Positions 7,638 to 16,481 of a stretch of 37,504 nt of DNA are shown here, piece after piece. A program made the translations under genes and the position numbers. Within the stretch, counting starts at the first letter, position 1. Every line of letters begins with the position of its first letter. Where the stretch lies: positions 1-37,504 of the forward strand of contig JAFWYB010000061.1 in NCBI GenBank assembly GCA_017517865.1, in the 5' to 3' direction. The notes beneath the pieces are model-generated. The model searched no databases. It was given only the letters and a program-made list of their open reading frames with translations, and was not told the origin of the DNA. Source of the DNA: Clostridia bacterium (lineage in GTDB: Bacteria > Bacillota > Clostridia > Oscillospirales > Acutalibacteraceae).

Positions 7638-8384
7638 TTATATTTCTTCCGTTAAAGGTACAATACCGCCGATATCTCTGAGCTCTCCTGCATCAGTACA
7701 CTCATAGCCGCATCCGTGTTCTGAAAGGAAAGCCTTGATTTTTTCATAATCACGGTGTTTTTCGATATTGCCGAAAAAAACAACGGTATTTTTTGATATT
7801 TTACCGGAAGCTCCGCCTATAAAGCCGTAAGAGTGGCCCTCGAGTGTAATATCGCCTTTGCTGACAAGAAGACTTTCTACGCCATTTTCACAAGCGACTC
7901 TGTATATTCCTTCATCGTCTGTTACAATTGCGTTTTCGCTTATTACAAGAGTTGAACACTTGCAATAGCCCTGCCTTACGTCGAGCCTTTCCAGACAGAC
8001 TGTTTCACTAAGCAGCGCTTTATCGGCACAGCTGAATTTTCCTATTATTCTTTCGCCTGATACAGCAAAATTGAGTCCGATATCACAGGGATATTCACCC
8101 GAAACATCAGCTTCGCTTTTAATCACCTTCATACCGATGCCCGTAAGCTCTGATTCAAGCTCTGCTCTGTTTTTATCAATAATTATATTCTTACCGCCAA
8201 GATGTATTGCCGCCATATCTGCGTGAGAGCTGACAGCAGAATCTATACTGCGATTAGGTGCATTTTTTATAACAGATATCCCCTTGCGGTTAAAATATGA
8301 AAGTATGCTTTCATCATCGGTGCCGCAGATTACAGCAGTCACCTTTCCCTCAGGCAGATTAGCTTTATCAATGAACTTCATCAT
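7638..8384 (-). CDS. DUF6873-like GME-fold protein, function unknown
   Basis: A 248-residue soluble protein. Repeated beta-rich blocks (HADMAAIHLGGKNIIIDKN near 54-72, CKCSTLVISENAIVTDD near 141-157, YGFIGGASGK near 186-195, ELRDIGGIVPL near the end) resemble the family called DUF6873 in NCBI naming, with a fold like guanidino-group modifying enzymes (amidinotransferase/dimethylargininase superfamily). A histidine, acidic residues and a cysteine are present in suggestive positions (H54, D57, C141/C143), but I cannot confirm a catalytic triad. The start overlaps the radA stop by 4 bases (ATGA), so it is co-transcribed and probably translationally coupled. The assignment is by memory of motifs. 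Confidence 0.6.
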   Translation of the reverse strand: MMKFIDKANLPEGKVTAVICGTDDESILSYFNRKGISVIKNAPNRSIDSAVSSHADMAAIHLGGKNIIIDKNRAELESELTGIGMKVIKSEADVSGEYPCDIGLNFAVSGERIIGKFSCADKALLSETVCLERLDVRQGYCKCSTLVISENAIVTDDEGIYRVACENGVESLLVSKGDITLEGHSYGFIGGASGKISKNTVVFFGNIEKHRDYEKIKAFLSEHGCGYECTDAGELRDIGGIVPLTEEI

Positions 8385-9760
8385 AACACAAGAGCCTCAA
8401 ATGCTTCACGTATCGTTCTTACGCCTACGATTTCAATCTCATTTTTAAGTGATGAAGAGATATTCTTCAGGTTGCTCTTAGGAATAATACATTTATTGAA
8501 GCCGAGCCTTGAAGCCTCCTTTATTCTCTGCTCACAGTGAGATACGCCTCTTATTTCACCTGCAAGACCTATTTCACCAAAGGCGAGCACATCATCTCGA
8601 AGTGCATAATCCTTCAACGAGGATACAAGAGCCATAGCGATAGTAAGGTCCAGCGCCGGCTCATCAAGCTTCATACCGCCTACAATGTTGATGTAAGCAT
8701 CACTGTTGTTGAAATAATATCCGCCACGCTTTTCAAGAACCGCAATAAGCATATTAAGGCGGTTAAAATCAAAACCGTTTGATATTCTTCTCGGGTTGCC
8801 AAAGCCGCTTGTGCATACCAAGCCCTGAATTTCTGCAAGAAGCGGTCTTGTACCCTCCATAACACAGGCAACACAGCTGCCCGGTGTATTATTAGGTCTG
8901 CCCGAAATAAGCATTTCAGAGGGGTTCTTTACCTCTTTGAGTCCCGTATCGTACATTTCAAAAACGCCTATTTCATTTGTTGAACCGAAACGGTTTTTGA
9001 CTGCGCGCAATATTCTGAATGAAAGATTTCTTTCACCTTCAAAATAAAGCACGGCATCTACAATGTGCTCAAGCACCTTGGGTCCTGCAATATTACCGTC
9101 TTTATTGACGTGACCGACCATAATAATAGGAATTGACAGGCTTTTTGCAGTTCTCATAAAGAGGTTGGAGCTTTCACGCACCTGAGTTACACAGCCGGGT
9201 GAAGAATTAAGCTCCGCAAAATTCATAGTCTGTATTGAGTCGATAATAACAAGATCGGGAGCAGTAGCCTTTATATGCTCACATATAGCCTGAGTATCGG
9301 TTTCGCAAAGCACCGAAAGATTTTCTGAGCTTACACTCAGTCTGTCAGCACGAAGCTTGATCTGACTGTAGGACTCCTCTCCCGAAACATAGAGAATTCT
9401 GAGCGCTTTGCCAAGCTGCTGACAAATCTGAAGAAGAATCGTTGACTTGCCTATGCCCGGGTCACCGCTGAGAAGCACAAGAGAGCCCTTTACAATTCCG
9501 CCGCCAAGCACACGGTCAAGCTCCTTCATTCCCGTTTTATATCTCAACTCATTATCAGGCTTTATATCTGAAAGAGAATAAGATGTTACACTGCGGCTGC
9601 CCTGTAAAAACGCACCTTTTCCTTTACCGCTCGGCTCAGCTTCCCTTATCTCCTCCTCAAGAGTAGACCATTCTCCGCATTCCGGACATTTACCAAGCCA
9701 CTTGGATGTTTCATACCCACAGCTTGAACAAACATATACTGATTTTGACTTCTGTGCCAT
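8381..9760 (-). CDS. radA: DNA repair protein RadA (Sms)
   Basis: RecA-like branch-migration ATPase that processes recombination intermediates. The 459-residue protein has the N-terminal C4 zinc finger (C11, C14, C25, C28), a Walker A GDPGIGKST at about 99-107, the RadA-specific KNRFG motif near 257, and a C-terminal Lon-protease-like domain without an obvious active Ser/Lys dyad, as usual for RadA. The length is typical. AGGAGG precedes the ATG by 8 bases, and the ATG overlaps the cwlD stop by one base (TAATG). Confidence 0.97.
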   Translation of the reverse strand: MAQKSKSVYVCSSCGYETSKWLGKCPECGEWSTLEEEIREAEPSGKGKGAFLQGSRSVTSYSLSDIKPDNELRYKTGMKELDRVLGGGIVKGSLVLLSGDPGIGKSTILLQICQQLGKALRILYVSGEESYSQIKLRADRLSVSSENLSVLCETDTQAICEHIKATAPDLVIIDSIQTMNFAELNSSPGCVTQVRESSNLFMRTAKSLSIPIIMVGHVNKDGNIAGPKVLEHIVDAVLYFEGERNLSFRILRAVKNRFGSTNEIGVFEMYDTGLKEVKNPSEMLISGRPNNTPGSCVACVMEGTRPLLAEIQGLVCTSGFGNPRRISNGFDFNRLNMLIAVLEKRGGYYFNNSDAYINIVGGMKLDEPALDLTIAMALVSSLKDYALRDDVLAFGEIGLAGEIRGVSHCEQRIKEASRLGFNKCIIPKSNLKNISSSLKNEIEIVGVRTIREAFEALVL

Positions 9761-10503
9761 TAAATTTCCTCCTGAATATCTGAATAATAATCTGTTAAAC
9801 CGGCGGCAATTGATAAAGCAAGCTCCTTCTGATACGCTTCATCCTTAAGCTTGAGCGACTCTGAGGGGTTTGACATAAAGCCGCACTCAACCATAACGGC
9901 CGGACCTTCTATTTTTTTTAACAGGTAAATATCGTCTCCGCTTTTTTTGATTTTACGGTTATTGTCATTCTGAATACGGCTTACAATGCTCTGTTGCAGA
10001 CTCTCGGCAAGAGCTTTACTGTTTTCATTATTCGGTGAATAAAAAACCTGAGCACCGCTGTATTTGCTTTCTGTGAAATAGTTTTGATGAATACTCACAA
10101 ATACAGCACCGGGGAAAGACCTGACAATTTCAAGACGGTTGTTAAGGTCTGAAACCTTTCTTTCGCGAACCGTATCACATTCATCTGAGCAGATAAGCTT
10201 ATCCTCTGTGCGTATCATAACCGTTTCGAAGCCCATAAGCTTCAATATCTTTTCAAGTTTCAGGCTGATCTGAAGATTTATATCCTTTTCCAGTGTACCG
10301 TCTGAGGATTGTGTACCGCCGTCACCGCCGCCATGACCGGCATCAATTATTACCGTCCGCTTCATTACCGCAACTGCACCGACTGCTGATGAAGTCTCCT
10401 CTTGTGAAAAAATCAGAAGCACCGATGATAAACCCAAAAGAAAAGCAAGAGTACAACATATAAAGCCTTTTAATCTGAAGGTTATATAAATACTGTTTTT
10501 CAT
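9760..10503 (-). CDS. cwlD: N-acetylmuramoyl-L-alanine amidase, CwlD type
   Basis: Zinc amidase (Amidase_3) that cleaves the stem peptide from muramic acid. In Bacillus, CwlD does this during cortex muramic-lactam formation. The 247-residue protein has one N-terminal membrane/signal segment (about 10-32). The catalytic domain follows, with DAGHGG (His56 zinc ligand), the zinc glutamate in GTLEKDIN (about 70), SIHQN histidine (about 138) and catalytic glutamate in VECGFMSNP (about 207). It lacks SPOR, SH3 or PG-binding repeats, so the short CwlD-like architecture fits best; a vegetative amidase is possible. It starts the cwlD-radA-DUF6873 run. The Shine-Dalgarno (GGGTGAT) is moderate. Confidence 0.82.
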   Translation of the reverse strand: MKNSIYITFRLKGFICCTLAFLLGLSSVLLIFSQEETSSAVGAVAVMKRTVIIDAGHGGGDGGTQSSDGTLEKDINLQISLKLEKILKLMGFETVMIRTEDKLICSDECDTVRERKVSDLNNRLEIVRSFPGAVFVSIHQNYFTESKYSGAQVFYSPNNENSKALAESLQQSIVSRIQNDNNRKIKKSGDDIYLLKKIEGPAVMVECGFMSNPSESLKLKDEAYQKELALSIAAGLTDYYSDIQEEI

Positions 10504-10552
10504 ATAATCACCCGTTAGATTTTATGTCTGACGCGCGATCCTTATAACATAA

Positions 10553-10581
10553 ATACTAACATATTAATAATGTTTTGTAAA
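10553..10581 (-). promoter_or_regulatory. Possible promoter of cwlD-radA operon
   Basis: Minus strand TTTACA (10576-10581), a 17-base spacer, TAGTAT (10553-10558), about 50 bases before the cwlD start. The spacing is ideal but the -10 is imperfect. A sporulation sigma promoter cannot be excluded. Confidence 0.45.
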
Positions 10582-10617
10582 TAGACACCTGAACCGGAGT
10601 CCTCATTTAGGTACTGC

Positions 10618-10655
10618 AAAAAGTGCTTTCGGTTTTTCAACCAAAAGCACTTTTA
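10618..10655 (-). terminator. Terminator of the citrate synthase-to-GPH operon
   Basis: A long inverted repeat, AAAAGTGCTTTTGGTT pairing with AACCGAAAGCACTTTT (one G-T pair) around a short loop, followed by T-residues on the minus strand, 10 bases after the GPH symporter stop. Confidence 0.88.
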
Positions 10656-10664
10656 AATAAATTA

Positions 10665-12119
10665 TTATTCACCGTCTGACAAGTCTTCTAAATCTTGGTG
10701 TGCTGACTCTTTGACTGCTCCATTTTCTGCAAGTGCCTCTCTCTTTTCTCTGTTGGCGGTTACGATTGCCGTAATCTCATCCATAAACGAACCGTGAAGC
10801 TTGAACTTTGTTGAGAAGATAATGAGAGAAATAAAGAAGAGTATGGCAGGAATTGCACAGAGCATAAGTGTAATTGCAAGCTTTGCACTTTCGGGGTTCT
10901 GACTGTGAAGCTCACCGTCGTAATCAGAAATGCCGAGTGAAGCAAAGAGTATGATAGTCTGAAGAGTATAAGCCATCTTCTGAAGGAAGCCTTTCATTGA
11001 GAAGGTAATCGACTCTGCTCTGAAGCCCATCTTTACTTCGCCGTAGTCAACAACGTCTGCAAGGAAAATTGTTTGTGCAATAAACATTGATGACATACCT
11101 ACGGAGCATACAAAGTAGAAAATGTTCATAACCATAAGCATATCCGTGAAAGCACCTACGGTGATTCCTATATAACCAACACCGGCAAGTATAAGCGATG
11201 TCTGATAAGCTTTACGCTTTGACATATACTTGGTCAGAATAGGAAGAAGGAGAAGACCGACAACCGAGCCTGCTGCCTGGAAGAGATTAAATACAGACTG
11301 CTTTTCGGCATCGCCTACAACAACATCAAAGTAGTAAGCAGCAACACCTGAGGTAAGATACCAGCCTGCATTTGAAACCATAGCAAAAATCATAAATACT
11401 ATAAGCTGGTCGTTACTCTTTATAATCTGAATAGCCTTCTTAAAGGAGAATTTTTCGGGAGCCTTTGTGGATACTCTTTCTTTTGTTGTGAAAACGGAAA
11501 GACTTGAGAAAAGAACAAGACAAACCGCGCATACAATGGCGCAGGTGCGGAAACTGTTAGCGTCAAAGACCTTTTCGCCGTTTTCATCAAAGGTTGAGCT
11601 GACAGCCGCCATAACAATAGGTGCACCGATTGAAACAATACCCTGACCGAGTCCTGAGAACATTCTTGCAAGAGTTGAAATAAGGTTTCTCTCTTTCGGG
11701 TCACTTGTGAATGAAGGTACCATTGACCAATAAGGAATATCAGCAAGAGTATTAGACATACCCCAACCTACATACATAACCGAGATGTAAACCATAAGAG
11801 CCGTACCGCTCAAGTCAAAAACGTTCCAGAAAAGGAAAACGAGCACAATTGCATTCAGAATTGAGCCCCTTAAAATCCACGGGCGGTACTTACCCATTCT
11901 CGTATGGGTATTATCAACGATTGTGCCCATCATCGGGTCGTTGATTCCGTCCCAGAGTCTTGCGATAGGCGTGAGAATAAGGAGGAAGTTCGGGCTGAGA
12001 TGAAGTACGTCGGTAAGATACTTGGCAAGATAGGAATAGAACATTCCGTAGCTAAGGTCCAGACCGACGGCACCGACACCGTAGCCAAGCTTACTTTTAA
12101 TAAATTTAACGGTTTTCAT
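10665..12119 (-). CDS. GPH-family sugar:cation symporter (MFS)
   Basis: A 484-residue transporter with about 12 membrane helices of the glycoside-pentoside-hexuronide:cation (GPH/MelB) family. The first helix pair has YGVGAVGLDLSYGMFYSYLAKYL-type sequence. The family loop RLWDGINDPMMGTIVDNTHTRMGKYRPW (about 47-74) contains the acidic residues used for cation coupling in MelB. A hydrophilic C-terminal tail follows about residue 450. Substrate is likely an oligosaccharide or glycoside; it cannot be read from the sequence. The ATG follows AAGGAGAAC. It is 22 bases after the Sfp-type gene and last in the run, with a strong terminator. Confidence 0.9.
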   Translation of the reverse strand: MKTVKFIKSKLGYGVGAVGLDLSYGMFYSYLAKYLTDVLHLSPNFLLILTPIARLWDGINDPMMGTIVDNTHTRMGKYRPWILRGSILNAIVLVFLFWNVFDLSGTALMVYISVMYVGWGMSNTLADIPYWSMVPSFTSDPKERNLISTLARMFSGLGQGIVSIGAPIVMAAVSSTFDENGEKVFDANSFRTCAIVCAVCLVLFSSLSVFTTKERVSTKAPEKFSFKKAIQIIKSNDQLIVFMIFAMVSNAGWYLTSGVAAYYFDVVVGDAEKQSVFNLFQAAGSVVGLLLLPILTKYMSKRKAYQTSLILAGVGYIGITVGAFTDMLMVMNIFYFVCSVGMSSMFIAQTIFLADVVDYGEVKMGFRAESITFSMKGFLQKMAYTLQTIILFASLGISDYDGELHSQNPESAKLAITLMLCAIPAILFFISLIIFSTKFKLHGSFMDEITAIVTANREKREALAENGAVKESAHQDLEDLSDGE

Positions 12120-12141
12120 TTTGTTCTCCTTTCGAATAACA

Positions 12142-12771
12142 TCAGATTTTTATGGTTTCCTCTATATTGATCTCATAAACAGTAATATCATCCGTTTCTG
12201 AGCAGATGGCGTAGCAAAAGCTTTCATCGTCGAAGCATCTGAATTTAAGTCCGTATGCATCAAAGCAGTCTGCACCGAGGTATTTCGAAAAGCCGTATGA
12301 GTTCAGACCTCCCGATAAGCCTGTGCCCCTTTGCTTGAGTATCGACTCTTTAAGTACCCAGAGCTTTATGAAATCATAATCTCTGCTTTTACTTTTTAGC
12401 AGTGCGCCGCTTTCTTCTTCGCGGTAATAGCGTTCTGAAACTTTCGGGTTAAAGGGTTTAAAGCTCTGCACATCACAGCCTACGGGTTCTGTTGAAACAA
12501 CACACAGCGCTTTACCGTCACTGTGGCTGAAATTGATATGCAGATTACTCCCCTTCAGATACGGTTTGCCGTTTTCGTCGGCAGAAATGACAAAAGCTGT
12601 AACACCGAAATGTTTTTTCAACACAAATCTGAGAAGTGCTCTCACACATACCGAGTCATTTCTGAGCTTTTCGGAGCTTTCTTCGATGTGGGCCGCAATG
12701 AGGCTTTTCAATATTTCACCCGTATACTCCGATACAGAAGAATAGTCTGTATAAACTGCAACGGTCTTCAT
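12142..12771 (-). CDS. 4'-phosphopantetheinyl transferase, Sfp type
   Basis: Transfers phosphopantetheine from CoA onto a carrier-protein serine. The 209-residue protein has the Sfp-family motifs: VGCDVQ at about 107-112 (Mg-binding Asp, usually GVD, here GCD) and KLWVLKESILK at about 161-171 (WxxKE-A/S-xxK). A NFSHSDG substrate-binding block sits near 90. The length matches short Sfp enzymes. No polyketide or peptide synthetase is in the window, so the partner carrier protein lies elsewhere. It starts 1 base after the folD stop without a clear Shine-Dalgarno, suggesting coupling. Confidence 0.88.
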   Translation of the reverse strand: MKTVAVYTDYSSVSEYTGEILKSLIAAHIEESSEKLRNDSVCVRALLRFVLKKHFGVTAFVISADENGKPYLKGSNLHINFSHSDGKALCVVSTEPVGCDVQSFKPFNPKVSERYYREEESGALLKSKSRDYDFIKLWVLKESILKQRGTGLSGGLNSYGFSKYLGADCFDAYGLKFRCFDDESFCYAICSETDDITVYEINIEETIKI

Positions 12772-12772
12772 C

Positions 12773-13624
12773 TTATTTACCGTTAGCTATATGATAAGCA
12801 ACGAGAGTATTTCTCATAAGCACGGCAATCGTCATAGGTCCGCAACCGCCGGGCACGGGAGTAATGTATGATGCCTTTTCCTTTACGCTTTCAAAATCGA
12901 CGTCACCGCAAAGCTTACCGTTTTCATCACGGTTAATTCCCACGTCGATAACAACCGCCCCGTCAGAGACCATATCGGCAGTAATGAACCTCGGTCTGCC
13001 GACTGCGGCAATAATTACCTCTGCATTTCTTGTAAACTCTGAGAGATTTTTAGTCTTTGAATGACAGACTGTAACGGTTGCACTCTTTTCAATAAGCAGT
13101 GAAGCCATAGGCTTACCTACAATATTGCTTCTGCCTATAATTACACAGTTTTTACCGCATACATCAATGCCGTAATATTCAAGAAGAAGCATAACACCCT
13201 TTGGTGTGCAGGCCGCAAAATCGTAATCACCTAACCACATTTTGCCAACATTTTCAGCTCTGAAGCAATCAACATCCTTTTCGGCCGCAATTGCATCTAT
13301 AACCTTTTTCTCATCAATGTGCTTCGGCAAGGGAAGCTGACAAAGAATACCGTTTATTTCACTGTTTTCGTTAAGCTCCTTTATAAGAGCGAGAAGCTCC
13401 TGCTCACTTGTATTTTCATCAAGTGCATATTCATAGGATTTTATTCCCGTTGCCTCGCAGGCCTTCTTTTTGTTGTTGACGTAAACACGCGAAGCGGGGT
13501 TATTGCCGACGATGATTACGGCAAGAGAAACCGTTTTGCCCTGCTTTTTCAGAGCCTCAACCTCTTCTCTTACCTGATTTTTGATAAAAGCGGAAACCTC
13601 TTTTCCGTCAATAAGCTTATACAT
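12773..13624 (-). CDS. folD: FolD: methylene-THF dehydrogenase / methenyl-THF cyclohydrolase
   Basis: Bifunctional one-carbon enzyme interconverting 5,10-methylene- and 10-formyl-tetrahydrofolate with NADP. The 283-residue protein has a Rossmann GRSNIVGKP motif around 166-174, the catalytic lysine region YVNNKKKACEATG near 52-64, GILCQLPLP near 95-103, and the C-terminal TPVPGGCGPMT signature. The start is the ATG at 13624-13622, preceded by AGGAGAAG. A longer in-frame extension upstream is very basic and lies inside lgt, so it is rejected. The gene sits 13 bases after lgt. Confidence 0.96.
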   Translation of the reverse strand: MYKLIDGKEVSAFIKNQVREEVEALKKQGKTVSLAVIIVGNNPASRVYVNNKKKACEATGIKSYEYALDENTSEQELLALIKELNENSEINGILCQLPLPKHIDEKKVIDAIAAEKDVDCFRAENVGKMWLGDYDFAACTPKGVMLLLEYYGIDVCGKNCVIIGRSNIVGKPMASLLIEKSATVTVCHSKTKNLSEFTRNAEVIIAAVGRPRFITADMVSDGAVVIDVGINRDENGKLCGDVDFESVKEKASYITPVPGGCGPMTIAVLMRNTLVAYHIANGK

Positions 13625-13637
13625 AACTCTTCTCCTT

Positions 13638-14648
13638 TTATTTTTCTGCAGATGCATCTGCAGTTTTCTTCGCTGCCCGGAGTGCCTTTTTCTCTTCTTT
13701 TTTCTTTTCCTTAAGAAGCTCTTTTTCAGTTTTGGGCGGGAAATAATCGACACCCTCTATAGGCTTCGGATTTTTGCTATACTTAATAAGAAGAGAAACA
13801 AGCAATGCTCCGCAAACAAGAACGATCACAGCCGAAAGTGCCTGCGATACTCTGAGATTGGTTCCTGCAATATAAAGGCTGTCAGAACGCAAGCCTTCAA
13901 CTATCATTCTTTCAAGTCCGTACCATACTCCGTATGTAAGGAACAGCTGACCGCTGAATTTACGGTACTTTTTCATAATTATATACAGCACAAAGAAGCC
14001 GAGAATACACCATACGGATTCATAAAAAAATGTCGGATGTACATAAAGGTTGTTCTGAGTAACATACTCCTTTACGTTTTCAACATTTTCGAGGCCGTAA
14101 AGAGGTCTGACACTTTCAAGGGAAATATAATCTATAACCTTATCGCTCATCATACCCCAGTTGCTGCCGGTAAAGCCGCCGAAAGCCTCCTGGTTGGCGT
14201 AATTACCCCATCTGCCTATGCCCTGACCGATAAGAAGGCTCATACCGACCATATCAAGCAGGTTAAAGAAATTAAGCTTTCTGACCTTACATACGACCCA
14301 TGCGGCAATTATACCGCCGATTATACCGCCGTATATCGCAAGGCCGCCCTCCCAGATTTTGGGGATCTCCGAAAGGTGTTGCGAATAATAATCCCACTTG
14401 AAGGCAACAAAGTAAAGCCTTGCACAGATAATGCCGCTGAAGGTACCGTATATAAGAACATCAACCATCTTGTCAAGATTGATTTTCCATACGTGGGCAG
14501 TTCTTCCGCCGAAAAGCACGGCAAGAGAAAAGCCGAAGGCAATTATGGCGCCGTACCATTTTACGGTAAAAAAGCCTAAATCAAGATCGCTGTTTACGGT
14601 GAATTCCTTGGCAATCCCCGCGAAACGAACTAATACACTGCTGTCCAT
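13638..14648 (-). CDS. lgt: Prolipoprotein diacylglyceryl transferase Lgt
   Basis: Integral membrane enzyme that moves diacylglyceryl from phosphatidylglycerol onto the lipobox cysteine of prolipoproteins. The 336-residue protein has about seven membrane helices. Conserved blocks are FYG-like VKWYGAIIAFGF (about 29-40), GGLAIYGGIIGG (about 102-113) and the Lgt signature GRWGNYANQEAFGG (about 146-159). A charged lysine/alanine-rich tail of about 35 residues follows the last helix. AGGAGGAA precedes the ATG; the gene is 10 bases after the AEC permease. Confidence 0.95.
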   Translation of the reverse strand: MDSSVLVRFAGIAKEFTVNSDLDLGFFTVKWYGAIIAFGFSLAVLFGGRTAHVWKINLDKMVDVLIYGTFSGIICARLYFVAFKWDYYSQHLSEIPKIWEGGLAIYGGIIGGIIAAWVVCKVRKLNFFNLLDMVGMSLLIGQGIGRWGNYANQEAFGGFTGSNWGMMSDKVIDYISLESVRPLYGLENVENVKEYVTQNNLYVHPTFFYESVWCILGFFVLYIIMKKYRKFSGQLFLTYGVWYGLERMIVEGLRSDSLYIAGTNLRVSQALSAVIVLVCGALLVSLLIKYSKNPKPIEGVDYFPPKTEKELLKEKKKEEKKALRAAKKTADASAEK

Positions 14649-14658
14649 TTCATTCCTC

Positions 14659-15588
14659 CTATATAATTTGTGTAAGTGCTATCATAAAAGGCATTGTTAC
14701 AACCGAAAGAAAGCTGACAAGTGCCACTGTTTTTGATGCAAGAGAGGCATCCCTGCCGTATTTTGATGCAAACATAAAGGTGTTGTTCGCCGAAGGTACG
14801 CAGGCGGTAATTATACTCGCGGTAAGAAGCACTCCCCTTACACCGCAAAGATAATATGCACCTATGCAGACCAACGGAAGCAAAATCAGCTTGAGAAAAG
14901 CGGTTAAGTATATCTTCTTATCAAACAGCATACTCTTAAGGTCTGTGTGAGCAAGATAACAGCCGAAAATAAGCATTGCAAGCGGACTGTTCAGATTTGC
15001 AAGCATTCCTATAGGCTGACTTATCACAACAGGAACATTGATTTTCAAAAGAAAAATCGGAAGTCCGACTGCAAGGGAAATCAGACCGGGATTGGTAAGA
15101 AGCGTTTTAATATTGAATTTCTCTTTTTTTCTGCTCATAACCGCCGCGCCGTGAATAAAGTTTATTATGTTATAAACAACAACGCCGTTGGTACAGTAAA
15201 AAACACCCTCCGTACCGAGTACAGCCTGAGCAAGAGGTAACGCCATAAAACCCACATTACCGTAAATTGATGCAAACTTGTATATAGCATTGTTTTCGTG
15301 CTTACTCTTTCTGAAAAAGGGTATATTGAGCACGATGCCTATTATGTGTGTGGCGGTTGCAACGGCAAAGGAGATAAAAAACTTTTTAACCGTATCCTCA
15401 TTCATTTCGATTTTGATAAACGAGTTGATAAGCGTGCAGGGTACGATAATATAAAGTAAAAAGTTTACCGTTGCTCTTGCGGTTTTCTCGGTATATATTC
15501 CTTTCTTATCACATATGTAACCAACAAAAACCATTACATAAAGAATAGACACCTGAGTTGCCGCCGAAAGCAGATATTCAACAAACAA
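14659..15588 (-). CDS. AEC-family permease (auxin efflux carrier-like)
   Basis: A 309-residue protein with about ten membrane helices in the two five-helix halves typical of the AEC family, which exports or takes up organic acids. Polar breaks with ASIYGNVGFMALPLAQAVLG (about 87-106) and the C-terminal NNTFMFASKYGRDASLASKTV (about 264-284) are family hallmarks. The start is TTG at 15588-15586, preceded 8 bases upstream by AGGAAG; an internal ATG would remove the first helix. It lies between citrate synthase and lgt, which permits but does not prove a di- or tricarboxylate substrate. Confidence 0.85.
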   Translation of the reverse strand: MFVEYLLSAATQVSILYVMVFVGYICDKKGIYTEKTARATVNFLLYIIVPCTLINSFIKIEMNEDTVKKFFISFAVATATHIIGIVLNIPFFRKSKHENNAIYKFASIYGNVGFMALPLAQAVLGTEGVFYCTNGVVVYNIINFIHGAAVMSRKKEKFNIKTLLTNPGLISLAVGLPIFLLKINVPVVISQPIGMLANLNSPLAMLIFGCYLAHTDLKSMLFDKKIYLTAFLKLILLPLVCIGAYYLCGVRGVLLTASIITACVPSANNTFMFASKYGRDASLASKTVALVSFLSVVTMPFMIALTQII

Positions 15589-15591
15589 GGC

Positions 15592-16479
15592 TTACACTTC
15601 CTCAACAAACTTTCTGTATCTTACAAATTCACCGATAAGCATAATTATAAAAACAGCAAAAGCTATATCTGCAATTTCAGGCATATATGACGGATTAAGA
15701 GCTGAGCTGCCCTTTATAAGTACAACAATACTTCTTGAAATATTTACGGTAACCGAAATCATAGCTGCCGAAGAACCGAAGCCGTACAGTCTCCATGAAA
15801 AGCCTGTTGAGTTCACACCAGAAACGACCTGAGCAAAAGCCATAAAAAACATAACAGTGAAAGAAAGCATCAAAAGCTCAAGGAAAAGGTCTGAAACCTC
15901 AAGAAAGCTTATCTGACTTATGAATCTGTGAACAAGACGTACGGAAGCCCAACCCACGGGAGCAAGTGCCATTATTTTAAATTTTTGTGACGCTATACGG
16001 GTGCCCCTTTTCATATCGAAGCCTAAAACCACAAAATAAATCATTGAAAAGAAAGCAAAGAAGCTCTGAAGAGTACCCGTAAGAAAGCCGGACGACATCA
16101 GCCCCTTGAAGCCGGAGCCGACCTGAACTACCGCATAAGATGAAACGCCTTCAAAAATACAGCAGAACCAATCATAAAGGAGCGTTGCCGCAAAAACGAA
16201 GGAAGAAACAGAAATTGCCTTGGATTTAACCCCGTCAAGGTCAAGCTCAGCAGTTTCTTTGCTTAAAAAGGAAATAAGACTTAAAACAAAGCAGCCGCCT
16301 GATATCAGAATATAAAAAAGAACCATAAGCCACGAGGGTCCTGTATTAAAGCCCGTTTCCGGCTCAATGAAAAATAACATCTGCAATGTTCTGAACACGG
16401 TGCAGATAAATAAAAGCACAGCGAATGCCGCAGAAAGCTTGTTCAACCTCAGCGACGTTATGGAATTTTTGAGTTTCAT
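15592..16479 (-). CDS. Membrane protein of unknown function, 7-8 helices
   Basis: A 295-residue hydrophobic protein I do not recognise. Membrane segments can be placed at about 15-35, 48-68, 88-108, 130-155, 170-190, 195-220, 232-255 and 268-288, with a few charged loops. No enzyme motif or transport signature is visible. AGGACTGAAA precedes the ATG, two bases after the citrate synthase stop, and the AEC permease begins three bases after its own stop, so it belongs to the operon. A role beside the permease or in cell-envelope sensing would be a guess. Confidence 0.7.
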   Translation of the reverse strand: MKLKNSITSLRLNKLSAAFAVLLFICTVFRTLQMLFFIEPETGFNTGPSWLMVLFYILISGGCFVLSLISFLSKETAELDLDGVKSKAISVSSFVFAATLLYDWFCCIFEGVSSYAVVQVGSGFKGLMSSGFLTGTLQSFFAFFSMIYFVVLGFDMKRGTRIASQKFKIMALAPVGWASVRLVHRFISQISFLEVSDLFLELLMLSFTVMFFMAFAQVVSGVNSTGFSWRLYGFGSSAAMISVTVNISRSIVVLIKGSSALNPSYMPEIADIAFAVFIIMLIGEFVRYRKFVEEV

Positions 16480-16481
16480 TT

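Noticed and set aside
13625-13753. N-terminal extension of FolD by 43 residues
   Set aside because: It is highly basic, overlaps lgt in another frame and has no ribosome site; the ATG at 13624 has AGGAGAAG and gives a normal FolD length.
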